Counted from the stretch's first letter, positions 1 through 5,040 are shown. The stretch is 5,040 nt of DNA from a bacterium (GCA_003645115.1 QNEG01000151.1:1-5040), one strand, 5' to 3'. Made by a program: numbers and translations. The notes: a model not told the origin generated them from the sequence alone.

Positions 1-103
1 GGAAAGCCCAAGATTGTTCGGAAAAATGTTTATCGCCTTCGAGCATCCCTTTTGCAAAAGCGATAAAGTCGCCCTGACTGAGATGCCCTAATTTGGTTTT
101 CAT
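1..103 (-). CDS. Unrecognised protein, N-terminal 34 residues only (runs off the window)
   Basis: An open frame on the minus strand starts at ATG 103-101 and continues past the window edge. The visible N-terminus begins MKTKLGHLSQGDFIAFAKGM and continues with an acidic, aromatic-containing stretch (EGDKHFSEQSWAF). It has no signal peptide or membrane segment, so a soluble cytoplasmic protein is likely. An AAGGAG at 115-110 lies six bases upstream of this ATG. A second in-frame ATG at 109-107 directly abuts the Shine-Dalgarno, which makes it an unlikely start. A promoter-like pair lies further upstream at 144-172. I do not recognise the family, and 34 residues are too few to assign a function. 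Confidence rests on the start signals and the open frame. Confidence 0.6.
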   Translation of the reverse strand, partial: MKTKLGHLSQGDFIAFAKGMLEGDKHFSEQSWAF

Positions 104-109
104 TGTCAT

Positions 110-115
110 CTCCTT
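110..115 (-). promoter_or_regulatory. Ribosome binding site of the partial gene
   Basis: AAGGAG on the minus strand, six bases before ATG 103-101. It decides between two in-frame ATGs: the upstream one (109-107) touches the Shine-Dalgarno, while the downstream one has normal spacing. Confidence 0.6.
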
Positions 116-143
116 GATTTTCTTTTACATTTGATATAACTTC

Positions 144-172
144 TTTATATTCATTAAGTTATTAAAAGACAA
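144..172 (-). promoter_or_regulatory. Sigma70-like promoter of the partial gene
   Basis: On the minus strand a TTGTCT -35 box (172-167) and a TATAAA -10 box (149-144) are separated by exactly 17 bp. They match the TTGACA and TATAAT consensus at 4/6 and 5/6 positions. Transcription would start near 137 and give a leader of about 35 nt before ATG 103. This is a consensus match by eye, and AT-rich DNA gives such matches by chance, so confidence is moderate. Confidence 0.4.
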
Positions 173-178
173 CTTGTC
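168..178. promoter_or_regulatory. Perfect 11-bp palindrome overlapping the -35 box
   Basis: GACAACTTGTC is a 5-bp perfect inverted repeat around one central base. It covers most of the putative -35 hexamer (167-172) of the minus-strand promoter, a position where a dimeric repressor could block RNA polymerase. It also ends against the last unit of the 21-bp repeat array. An operator role is inferred only from position and symmetry. Confidence 0.25.
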
Positions 179-179
179 A

Positions 180-347
180 GAAATATTTGCTTTTATCGTC
201 TCGTCCATTGTATCCATCGAATTGTCCATTTGAATTATGCTCTCGTCCTTCGTTTTTGTTGTGTTGTCCATTGTTTTTATCGAATCTCACATTACTTTTA
301 CAGGTTCTCACATCGTTTTTGTCAATTCTCCCATCGCTTTTGTTCAT
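180..347. repeat. Degenerate 21-bp tandem repeat array, eight units
   Basis: Eight contiguous 21-bp units start at 180, 201, 222, 243, 264, 285, 306 and 327. On the plus strand the common pattern is T(C/T)(G/T)(T/C)CCAT(C/T)G, then a T-rich core (TTTTT), then (G/A)T. The last two units (306-347) are the most alike; the units at 180, 222 and 285 are more diverged. Because 21 is a multiple of three and the unit has few stops, several frames stay open across it. In the minus frame every unit encodes a heptapeptide close to F-D-K-N-N-G-R, from an ATG at 347-345 to a TGA at 179-177 (56 residues). That frame has no Shine-Dalgarno and an in-frame TGA two codons upstream, so I annotate the stretch as a repeat and not as a gene. 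Confidence 0.75.
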
Positions 348-399
348 TTTTCAAAGAATGATTATAATAATTCAATCGAGTTTCATAAGCCTTTTTCTA

Positions 400-484
400 T
401 TGACCCCCTATCTCGCTATCGCTCGATTTGTCCCCCTTATTAAGGGGGACAGAGGCACGAAGTGCCGAAGGGGATTGCTGTCAA
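400..484. repeat. Palindromic intergenic element (small REP/MITE-like unit)
   Basis: The core is a perfect inverted repeat, GTCCCCCTTA (430-439), one central T, then TAAGGGGGAC (441-450). It is followed at once by a second hairpin, GGCAC-GAA-GTGCC (454-466). TTGACCCCC at 400-408 and GGGG...GTCAA at 470-484 give imperfect outer complementarity, so the whole 85 bp could be one folded element bounded by TTGAC/GTCAA. No transposase and no convincing target duplication is visible. Its GC-rich palindromes stand out from the AT-rich surroundings. From general knowledge, CCCCCTTA-TAAGGGGG elements occur in many copies in some bacterial genomes; copy number here cannot be seen. The core could also act as a transcription terminator, but no T-run follows it. 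Confidence 0.5.
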
Positions 485-497
485 TTTCCCTCATCCG

Positions 498-553
498 TCC
501 CGACAAGTTGAAACACATCCTCCTGACAGGAGTCCCGTCAAGATGGAAATCTT
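498..553. repeat. Short direct repeat with small hairpins
   Basis: TCCCGACAAGTTGAAA (498-513) recurs 35 bp later as TCCCGTCAAGATGGAAA (533-549), matching at most positions. Between them lies a small hairpin, CTCCT-GAC-AGGAG (520-532). The second copy runs into another, AAGAT-GGAA-ATCTT (540-553). The stretch directly follows the larger palindromic element and may be part of the same composite intergenic repeat. There is no sign of coding function. Confidence 0.35.
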
Positions 554-664
554 AATCACAGCAAAATTGAAGGTTAAAGGTTTTGAGATTAACTCCCAGA
601 AATATAACTCCGAACATTCTTTCTGAAATTATTTTTACACAACTAAAATTTACTGGAACAATTT
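554..664. other. AT-rich spacer with no recognisable feature
   Basis: This is the part of the roughly 610-bp gene-free stretch (104-713) left over after the repeats and promoters. I see no open frame with a ribosome binding site, no tRNA or rRNA signature, and no strong hairpin. It probably serves only as upstream DNA for the isomerase gene. Confidence 0.5.
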
Positions 665-680
665 TTTGTAAAAATATACT
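653..680 (+). promoter_or_regulatory. Candidate promoter of the isomerase gene
   Basis: TATACT at 675-680 matches the -10 consensus at 5/6 positions. The best upstream partner at 16 bp is weak (CTGGAA, 653-658, 3/6). An alternative is TTGTAA (666-671) with TATGTT (690-695) at 18 bp. Either would start transcription at about 687-702, upstream of ATG 714. The second would exclude the TTG at 696 as start. Low confidence because the region is AT-rich throughout. Confidence 0.25.
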
Positions 681-713
681 TGCATTTTCTATGTTTTGTT
701 GGATATTCATAGT

Positions 714-1526
714 ATGGAAAAGGAGCAAATGGAAAAAATAATATCTCGGGTTCTGGATGAATTAAAACAGGGTTCTGAAAAAGAGAGCTTGCCGACTAAT
801 GAGAGGACATCCAGTTCGACACGGTCTGATGATAAATCTGTGGCGAGTTCTCCGGATAAGAAATTTCCATTGCTGAAACCTATTCGGCAAGGTGTTCCTG
901 TATTAGTAACCGAGGAATATCTTCGCAAGGTTGTTCAGGATAACGGCGTCGTATTAATTCAAGGTCGATATATAATCACTCCATCGGCGCAGGATTATAT
1001 CAGAAAAAAGAATATCACCATAAAAATTGGCGATGATGTTCCTCAAAATTGGAAACAGGAGCGAAAAAATCCTCATATAGAACAAAGTATCGCCATCGGT
1101 TCGGACCATCGTGGATTTGCGTTGAAGGAACAATTGAAGAGTTTGCTCAATATAGAAGGATTCAGGATACTGGATATGGGAACAGACAAGCCCGAATCCT
1201 GTGATTATCCTGATTTTGCTATTGCAGTGGCAAAAAAAGTGTCCTCTGGTGAAGCTAAATTGGGGATAGTGATAGATAGTGCTGGTATCGGTTCGGCGAT
1301 TGCAGCAAATAAAATTACTGACATTCGAGCAGCAGTGTGCTGGGATGAAGTCTCTGCCCAACAAAGTCGTCTGCATAATGACGCCAATGTCCTGTGCATC
1401 GGTGCGGACAATCTGGCATCGGCGAAAGCAATAAATGTGGTCAAAAAATTTATTTCCACCGAATTCGAATCAGTGGAAAGATATCAACGCAGGATAGACA
1501 AAATAAAAAAAGCGGAAGAACGATAA
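714..1526 (+). CDS. rpiB: RpiB/LacAB-family sugar-phosphate isomerase with microcompartment-type N-terminal extension
   Basis: A 270-residue protein; typical RpiB has about 145-160. Residues 125-265 are the isomerase domain, which in RpiB interconverts ribose-5-phosphate and ribulose-5-phosphate. Visible motifs are GSDHRGF (129-135), DYPDFA (164-169), the AANK loop (197-200), SRLHNDANV (218-226, the ring-opening His is H221) and RYQRR (256-260, phosphate-binding arginines). The catalytic cysteine of E. coli RpiB corresponds to Asp188 in VIDSAGIG, and the Mycobacterium-type glutamate to a Ser, so substrate or mechanism may differ from standard RpiB. The first 125 residues are extra: an amphipathic helix (about 6-18, IISRVLDEL), a Ser/Lys/Asp-rich linker (about 20-52), then VLVTEEYL (63-70) and ITPSAQDYI (88-96). 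That last module resembles EutT/EutQ N-termini of microcompartment enzymes. I chose ATG 714. ATG 729 has an AAAAGGAG only three bases upstream, and TTG 696 has no ribosome binding site. The stop abuts that of the convergent gene. Confidence 0.93.
   Translation: MEKEQMEKIISRVLDELKQGSEKESLPTNERTSSSTRSDDKSVASSPDKKFPLLKPIRQGVPVLVTEEYLRKVVQDNGVVLIQGRYIITPSAQDYIRKKNITIKIGDDVPQNWKQERKNPHIEQSIAIGSDHRGFALKEQLKSLLNIEGFRILDMGTDKPESCDYPDFAIAVAKKVSSGEAKLGIVIDSAGIGSAIAANKITDIRAAVCWDEVSAQQSRLHNDANVLCIGADNLASAKAINVVKKFISTEFESVERYQRRIDKIKKAEER
718..725 (+). promoter_or_regulatory. Shine-Dalgarno-like AAAAGGAG near the isomerase start
   Basis: AAAAGGAG ends three bases before ATG 729-731 and lies inside the frame if translation begins at ATG 714. 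The spacing is short for efficient initiation at 729, but no better Shine-Dalgarno precedes 714 or the TTG at 696. The true start is therefore 714 or 729. Both keep the amphipathic helix at the extreme N-terminus. Confidence 0.35.
1443..1479 (-). terminator. Possible intrinsic terminator of the gap-pgk-capA operon, inside the isomerase 3' end
   Basis: Read on the minus strand, TTTCCACTGA (1479-1470) pairs with TCGGTGGAAA (1462-1453) around a seven-base loop. The stem is ten pairs including one G-T wobble. It is followed by TAAA and then six Ts (1448-1443). The hairpin lies about 50-75 bp past the stop of the capA-like gene, the right place to end the minus-strand transcript, but within the antisense of rpiB codons. 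The stem is not GC-rich and the T-run starts four bases late, so this is a candidate only. Confidence 0.35.
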
Positions 1527-2606
1527 TCATTCCTGTTTCTCGAGCGGTCTAAAAAAGAACCTACCATCTTCGATATAAACATCGGTATTCAATGGTAATG
1601 ATAAATTTCGGAAATATTCCAGCATTGAATCAGAATTTGCTGGTTTTGGTTGAGCGAAAGTGCTGAACATTTCCACTGGCAGCATCGATATAGTATAAAT
1701 TCGATTTCCTATGAATGTGAGTTCCAATATTGCGCCGATATTTCCCAGACTGTCTTTCTGGTCGAATATAAGATTTCCCAGTGAATATGCGATTACCCCA
1801 TTTTTGTAAAATTCCACGCCCTGAATTCTGTGTGGATGAGAACCGACCACTACTTTTGCGCCCGCTCGAATGAGTTTATGCCCCAGTTGGAGTTGTCGCT
1901 CATCCGGGAATTGTTGATATTCCCAACCCCAATGTTCGAATACAATTACTATTGCGCCGATTTCGGCTAAAGTGGATATAATATCGACTGCAATAGATTC
2001 GCCACGGGCAGTCCAGGTGGGAGCACAACCGGGTTTATCATCACCCCAAAAACCCGATTTTGTATCATTTAGTCCCATAATCACGAACCAGTTTCCCTGA
2101 ATCCAGAAAGAATGTGGGCGGAAAAATTCTGCACTATTTTTTCCGATACCCAATGGAATTATTCCAGAATTCCATACCGAATCCGCACATTCTATCACTC
2201 CTGCGCTAAAACAATCGAAAGAATGATTATTCGCCAACGAGACCGCATCGATTCCCGCCCATTTTAATCCTTTTAGAACCGATGGTTCTGCCTGAAATAC
2301 ATATTCTTTATCTACAAATTTAGTTTGCGTTCCCACAATCGATTCCAGGTTTACCACTGATAGGTCGGCAGGGAGAAATATATCACGAATGCTCATAAAA
2401 GGATAATTCACGCCCATTTTTTTAATTTCTGCACCAACTTTTCGACTCAACATTACATCTCCGCCAAATACGATAGTTATTGTATCTTCACGATTGGAGA
2501 AAAAGAACTGCGCAGAAATAACCTCGATTAGAAAAATTATTATTATAATTGCTTTATGGGATATGGAAACAGTATGGACATTTTTGCTATCGGATAAATG
2601 ATTCAT
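1527..2606 (-). CDS. CapA-family (PGA_cap) metallophosphatase-fold protein, membrane anchored
   Basis: A 359-residue protein of the CapA/PgsA family, named for poly-gamma-glutamate capsule synthesis and sharing a calcineurin-like metallophosphoesterase fold. Family blocks appear in order: GGDVMLSR (48-55), NLES (86-89), ANNHSFD (125-131), EHWGWEY (224-230), GSHPHRIQG (255-263) and SLGNLIFD (275-282). The Asp, Asn and His residues in these blocks are the expected metal ligands. Residues 18-36 (KAIIIIIFLIEVISAQFFF) form one hydrophobic segment preceded by a short Lys/His-containing tail, so the protein is probably anchored with its catalytic domain outside the cytoplasm. No clear signal-peptidase site is seen. 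The gene starts 18 bp after pgk stops, on the same strand, and its ATG has no Shine-Dalgarno, which suggests translational coupling to pgk. No capB/capC-type neighbours are present, so a capsule role is not supported and the substrate is unknown. Confidence 0.88.
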   Translation of the reverse strand: MNHLSDSKNVHTVSISHKAIIIIIFLIEVISAQFFFSNREDTITIVFGGDVMLSRKVGAEIKKMGVNYPFMSIRDIFLPADLSVVNLESIVGTQTKFVDKEYVFQAEPSVLKGLKWAGIDAVSLANNHSFDCFSAGVIECADSVWNSGIIPLGIGKNSAEFFRPHSFWIQGNWFVIMGLNDTKSGFWGDDKPGCAPTWTARGESIAVDIISTLAEIGAIVIVFEHWGWEYQQFPDERQLQLGHKLIRAGAKVVVGSHPHRIQGVEFYKNGVIAYSLGNLIFDQKDSLGNIGAILELTFIGNRIYTISMLPVEMFSTFAQPKPANSDSMLEYFRNLSLPLNTDVYIEDGRFFFRPLEKQE

Positions 2607-2624
2607 CGATTTGGTGAATGTAAA

Positions 2625-3818
2625 TTATGCATCAGAAAGAGCGGCGATACCTGGTAATTCTTTTCCCTCCATAAATTCTAAAGAAGCACCACCGCCAGTG
2701 GAAACATGAGTCATCTCATCGGCTAAATTGAACTTATGGACAGCTGCGGCAGAATCTCCGCCACCGACTACTGCGATATCACCACCTTGGGCTAATTCTG
2801 CCATCGATTCAAGAATGGTTTTAGTGCCCTCGGAGAATTTTTCCACTTCGAAAACACCCATAGGACCATTAAGGAATACAGTTTTAGCCTCCAGAATAGT
2901 TCCCTGATACAATTGTATAGTGCTTTGTCCTATATCTACACCCATAAGATTTTTAGGGATACGGTCGTATTCTACTGTTTTCACCGGAGAATCTTCATCC
3001 AATGATTCTGCAACCAGGACATCGACCGGGAGCATCATTTTCCCGCCCTTTTCCTCGGACTTTACCCAGATTTTCATTGCAGTGGTTAACGCTTCTTTTT
3101 CTACTAATGATTTTCCGATTTCCAATCCCAATGATGAAAAGAATGTAAATGACATTCCTCCGCCGATGAGTAATTTATCTACTCGTGGGAGTAAATTTTC
3201 CAGCACACCGATTTTAGTGGAGACTTTTGCACCACCGATTATAGCGATGAATGGTTGTGGTGGGTCCTCCAATAATATACCGAGATATTTTATTTCCTTC
3301 TCGATTAAATATCCTGCACAGGCTGGTGACAATATTTTGGGGATACCTACTACCGAAGCGTGTGCTCGATGACACACTGCAAAGGCATCATTTACATATA
3401 TATCTCCGTGTTTGGCGAGTTGCGCGGAGAAATTTTCATCATTTGCCTTTTCACCTGGATGGAACCGAAGATTTTCCAGCATTACTATCTCACCCGGTTT
3501 CAAAGATTTTGTGCGTTTTGTAATATCTTTTCCCACACAATTCTGCAGGAACTCGACATTTTTCTCCAGCAATTCTGCCAGTCTTTTAGCTACCGGTCTA
3601 AGAGAAAGTTCCTTCATTACTTTTCCACTGGGTCGTCCGAGATGAGAAATAATCACCAACGATGCTCCATCATTGAGCAACTTTTTTATTGTGGGTAAAG
3701 TGGCTCTTATTCTGGTATCATCTGTTATCTCGCCCTGCTCCATCGGAACATTGTAATCGACTCGCAGAAGCACCCGTTTCCCTTTGAAATCGACATCATC
3801 TATTGTCATCTTGTGCAT
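2625..3818 (-). CDS. pgk: Phosphoglycerate kinase
   Basis: Cytoplasmic enzyme that transfers phosphate from 1,3-bisphosphoglycerate to ADP, making 3-phosphoglycerate and ATP. At 397 residues it has normal bacterial length and looks intact. The signature VLLRVDYNVP is at 16-25 (substrate-contacting D21 and N23). R36 follows in DTRIRATLPT, then SHLGRP (58-63), ENLRFHPGE (115-123) and NDAFAVCHRAHAS (143-155, R151). The C-terminal nucleotide domain shows GGAKVSTKI (195-203), GGGMSFTFF (219-227), NGPMGVFE (317-324), GGGDSAAAV (352-360) and STGGGASLEF (373-382). Small departures from the common pattern are FLNGPMG where WNGPMG is usual and FAVCHRAH where FGTAHRAH is usual; neither removes a catalytic residue. 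The start is set by GGGAGG seven bases upstream. It lies 89 bp after gap and 18 bp before the capA-like gene. Confidence 0.98.
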   Translation of the reverse strand: MHKMTIDDVDFKGKRVLLRVDYNVPMEQGEITDDTRIRATLPTIKKLLNDGASLVIISHLGRPSGKVMKELSLRPVAKRLAELLEKNVEFLQNCVGKDITKRTKSLKPGEIVMLENLRFHPGEKANDENFSAQLAKHGDIYVNDAFAVCHRAHASVVGIPKILSPACAGYLIEKEIKYLGILLEDPPQPFIAIIGGAKVSTKIGVLENLLPRVDKLLIGGGMSFTFFSSLGLEIGKSLVEKEALTTAMKIWVKSEEKGGKMMLPVDVLVAESLDEDSPVKTVEYDRIPKNLMGVDIGQSTIQLYQGTILEAKTVFLNGPMGVFEVEKFSEGTKTILESMAELAQGGDIAVVGGGDSAAAVHKFNLADEMTHVSTGGGASLEFMEGKELPGIAALSDA

Positions 3819-3825
3819 ATATAAT

Positions 3826-3831
3826 CCTCCC
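3826..3831 (-). promoter_or_regulatory. Ribosome binding site of pgk
   Basis: GGGAGG seven bases before ATG 3818-3816. It selects the MHKMTIDD start over the internal ATG at 3809-3807, which would lie 16 bases away. Confidence 0.75.
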
Positions 3832-3907
3832 GAAAATCAAAAGCGATTGGCAAAATAAGGATAAATGAAAATGATGCAAGAGAAATTTGTAATACTTTTT
3901 CCCATCA

Positions 3908-4909
3908 TCACATAATTCTCAACATATCTATCATTCTATTTGAGAAACCGAATTCATTATCATACCAAGATAAAATTTTAGCGAATGTTCCTTTTTCGCC
4001 AAGCACAGTAGTAGAAAGCGAGTCGAATATCGTAGAATGCGGATTGCCTATAATATCTGTCGAAACTATGGGATCCTTACAATATTCTAATATTCCTGCC
4101 ATCGGACCATCGGATATTTTATAGAATGCTCGATTTATATTCTCTGCGGTAACTTGGGTTTTCAATTCCACATTCAAATCGACCAATGAAGCATCGGGAA
4201 CGGGGACTCGAAGGGCGATACCATAAAACTTTCCTTTTAATTCTGGGTATAGCATTTGAGCCATTTTGAATGCACCAGTAGTAGTGGGTATTATTGACAT
4301 CCCAGCGGCACGAGCTCTTCGAAGATCTTTGGGATGAGGCAAATCCAGTATTCGCTGGTCGTTAGTATATGCGTGCACTGTGGTCATAATCGCATTATTT
4401 ATACCGAAATTGTCCATAAGGACTTTCACCACAGGTATCAATGCATTTGTGGTGCAGGAACCGATAGAAATTATATCGTGCATCTCGGGATTGTAATCGT
4501 GTTCATTTACACCGAAAATAAAAGTTCCATCCACATTTTTCCCTGGTGCAGAAATCAATACTTTCTTCGCTCCCGCAGAAATATGATTATTAGCTTGTTC
4601 TCTACTACGAAATAATCCAGTGCATTCTGCTACTATATCTACCGAATGATTTTCCCAGGGTATTTCCGCTGGGTTTTTGATAGAATACACTGGAATCTCG
4701 ACACCATCCACTATTATTGCGTTATCCGTGGAATCGACATCATTTCCCCAGATACCGTGGACAGAATCATATTTTAGCAAATGAGCTAAAGTTTTTGGTG
4801 TGGTAATATCATTGATAGCCACAAATTCGATTTCTGGGTCGTTCCAGCCTATCCGAAGCAGCAAACGACCTATTCGCCCGAAACCATTGATTGCTATTCT
4901 CTTTGCCAT
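3908..4909 (-). CDS. gap: Type I glyceraldehyde-3-phosphate dehydrogenase
   Basis: Cytoplasmic glycolytic enzyme that oxidises and phosphorylates glyceraldehyde-3-phosphate to 1,3-bisphosphoglycerate, the substrate of the PGK encoded next. It has 333 residues, the normal length. The Rossmann motif NGFGRIGR is at 8-15. Asp34 in AINDITTPKT and Leu190-Pro191 in LDLPHPKD are the residues typical of NAD-preferring enzymes, so NAD+ is the likely cofactor. The catalytic cysteine is C152 in SIGSCTTNA and the base is H179 in TVHAYT. TTTGAFK (209-215) and RVPVPDASLVDL (244-255) contribute phosphate sites. Minor oddities are DNEFGFSNR (317-325) in place of DNEWGYSNR, Phe214 where Ala is usual, and PHPKD where PHKD is commoner. 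The start MAKRIAINGFG is preceded by AGGAGG at 10 bases. It is the first gene of the gap-pgk-capA run. Confidence 0.98.
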   Translation of the reverse strand: MAKRIAINGFGRIGRLLLRIGWNDPEIEFVAINDITTPKTLAHLLKYDSVHGIWGNDVDSTDNAIIVDGVEIPVYSIKNPAEIPWENHSVDIVAECTGLFRSREQANNHISAGAKKVLISAPGKNVDGTFIFGVNEHDYNPEMHDIISIGSCTTNALIPVVKVLMDNFGINNAIMTTVHAYTNDQRILDLPHPKDLRRARAAGMSIIPTTTGAFKMAQMLYPELKGKFYGIALRVPVPDASLVDLNVELKTQVTAENINRAFYKISDGPMAGILEYCKDPIVSTDIIGNPHSTIFDSLSTTVLGEKGTFAKILSWYDNEFGFSNRMIDMLRIM

Positions 4910-4919
4910 TTCTTCTATT

Positions 4920-4925
4920 CCTCCT
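4920..4925 (-). promoter_or_regulatory. Ribosome binding site of gap
   Basis: AGGAGG on the minus strand, ten bases before ATG 4909-4907. The spacer is longer than usual but the match is strong, and no other ATG fits better. Confidence 0.7.
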
Positions 4926-4947
4926 GAAAATTGTATTTGTTCACTGA

Positions 4948-4987
4948 AATATTAATCTGGTATAAATTTCGTCAAGTTTTTTGTCTA
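4948..4987 (-). promoter_or_regulatory. Promoter region of the gap-pgk-capA operon
   Basis: Two overlapping sigma70-like pairs are visible on the minus strand. One has TTGACG (4975-4970, 5/6) and AATATT (4953-4948, 4/6) with a 16-bp spacer. The other has TAGACA (4987-4982, 5/6) and TATACC (4964-4959, 4/6) with a 17-bp spacer. Both would give a leader of roughly 30-45 nt before gap. No operator palindrome is obvious here, which suits a constitutive glycolytic promoter. Which pair is used cannot be decided from sequence. Confidence 0.45.
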
Positions 4988-5040
4988 TCCAAACGAAAAA
5001 TTCATACATTCATTCCGACATAATAATTATTACTCGAAAA

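Noticed and set aside
177..347. Minus-strand 56-residue heptad-repeat frame as a gene
   Set aside because: There is no Shine-Dalgarno before ATG 347-345, an in-frame TGA lies two codons upstream, and the heptads lack the hydrophobic positions of a coiled coil. Kept as a repeat with a finding.
180..347. CRISPR array
   Set aside because: The units are contiguous 21-mers with no spacers, and they are degenerate. CRISPR repeats are near-identical and separated by unique spacers.
187..555. Plus-strand open frames (187-555 and 237-443) rich in Leu, Ser, Phe and Val
   Set aside because: They are open because the 21-bp repeat lacks stops in several frames. They have no ribosome binding site, and the longer one runs through the palindromic element. 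Composition follows the T-rich repeat and not a real membrane protein.
696..713. TTG start at 696 for the isomerase
   Set aside because: No Shine-Dalgarno precedes it, and it falls within or next to a possible promoter. ATG 714 or 729 are better.
1562..1597. Terminator for the isomerase inside the capA-like gene (TACCAT/ATGGTA inverted repeat)
   Set aside because: The stem is only six pairs with a long loop, and no T-run follows on the plus strand.
3819..3907. Separate promoter or terminator between gap and pgk
   Set aside because: TGATG/CATCA and TTGCAT/TATTTT words are present but too weak or badly spaced. The 89-bp gap is most simply an operon spacer with the pgk ribosome binding site.
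4334..4615. Plus-strand open frames inside gap, pgk and other genes
   Set aside because: They are antisense shadows of clearly conserved enzymes and have no ribosome binding sites or recognisable motifs.

Overview
The window is AT-rich bacterial DNA. It holds four complete protein genes, the 5' end of a fifth, and one long non-coding stretch (about 104-713) full of repeats. Strong GGAGG-type ribosome binding sites, a type I GAPDH and a bacterial-length PGK mark it as bacterial. The lineage cannot be fixed from the sequence. An anaerobic, AT-rich candidate phylum such as Cloacimonadota or a relative is a guess, prompted by the microcompartment-style isomerase and the palindromic intergenic repeats.

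Layout. At 1-103 (minus) is the N-terminus of an unrecognised protein with a good Shine-Dalgarno and a plausible promoter at 144-172. Positions 180-347 carry eight degenerate 21-bp tandem units. Positions 400-553 carry several small palindromes of the kind seen in dispersed intergenic elements. At 714-1526 (plus) is an RpiB/LacAB-family sugar-phosphate isomerase with about 125 extra N-terminal residues. At 1527-2606 (minus) is a membrane-anchored CapA-family metallophosphatase-fold protein. At 2625-3818 (minus) is phosphoglycerate kinase and at 3908-4909 (minus) is glyceraldehyde-3-phosphate dehydrogenase. A probable promoter for the minus-strand genes lies at 4948-4987.

How the genes fit together. 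gap, pgk and the capA-like gene run in one direction with gaps of 89 and 18 bp, so they probably form one operon. GAPDH and PGK carry out the two consecutive lower-glycolysis steps from glyceraldehyde-3-phosphate to 3-phosphoglycerate with ATP formation. The isomerase gene converges on this operon with no base between the two stop codons.

The most interesting item is the isomerase. Its N-terminus has an amphipathic helix, a polar linker and a 'VTEEYL ... ITPSAQDYI' module that I associate with bacterial microcompartment enzymes (EutT/EutQ-like N-termini and encapsulation peptides). The usual catalytic cysteine of RpiB is replaced by aspartate. I infer that it is a microcompartment cargo enzyme, perhaps of the sugar-phosphate-utilising type, but no shell gene lies in this window to prove it.
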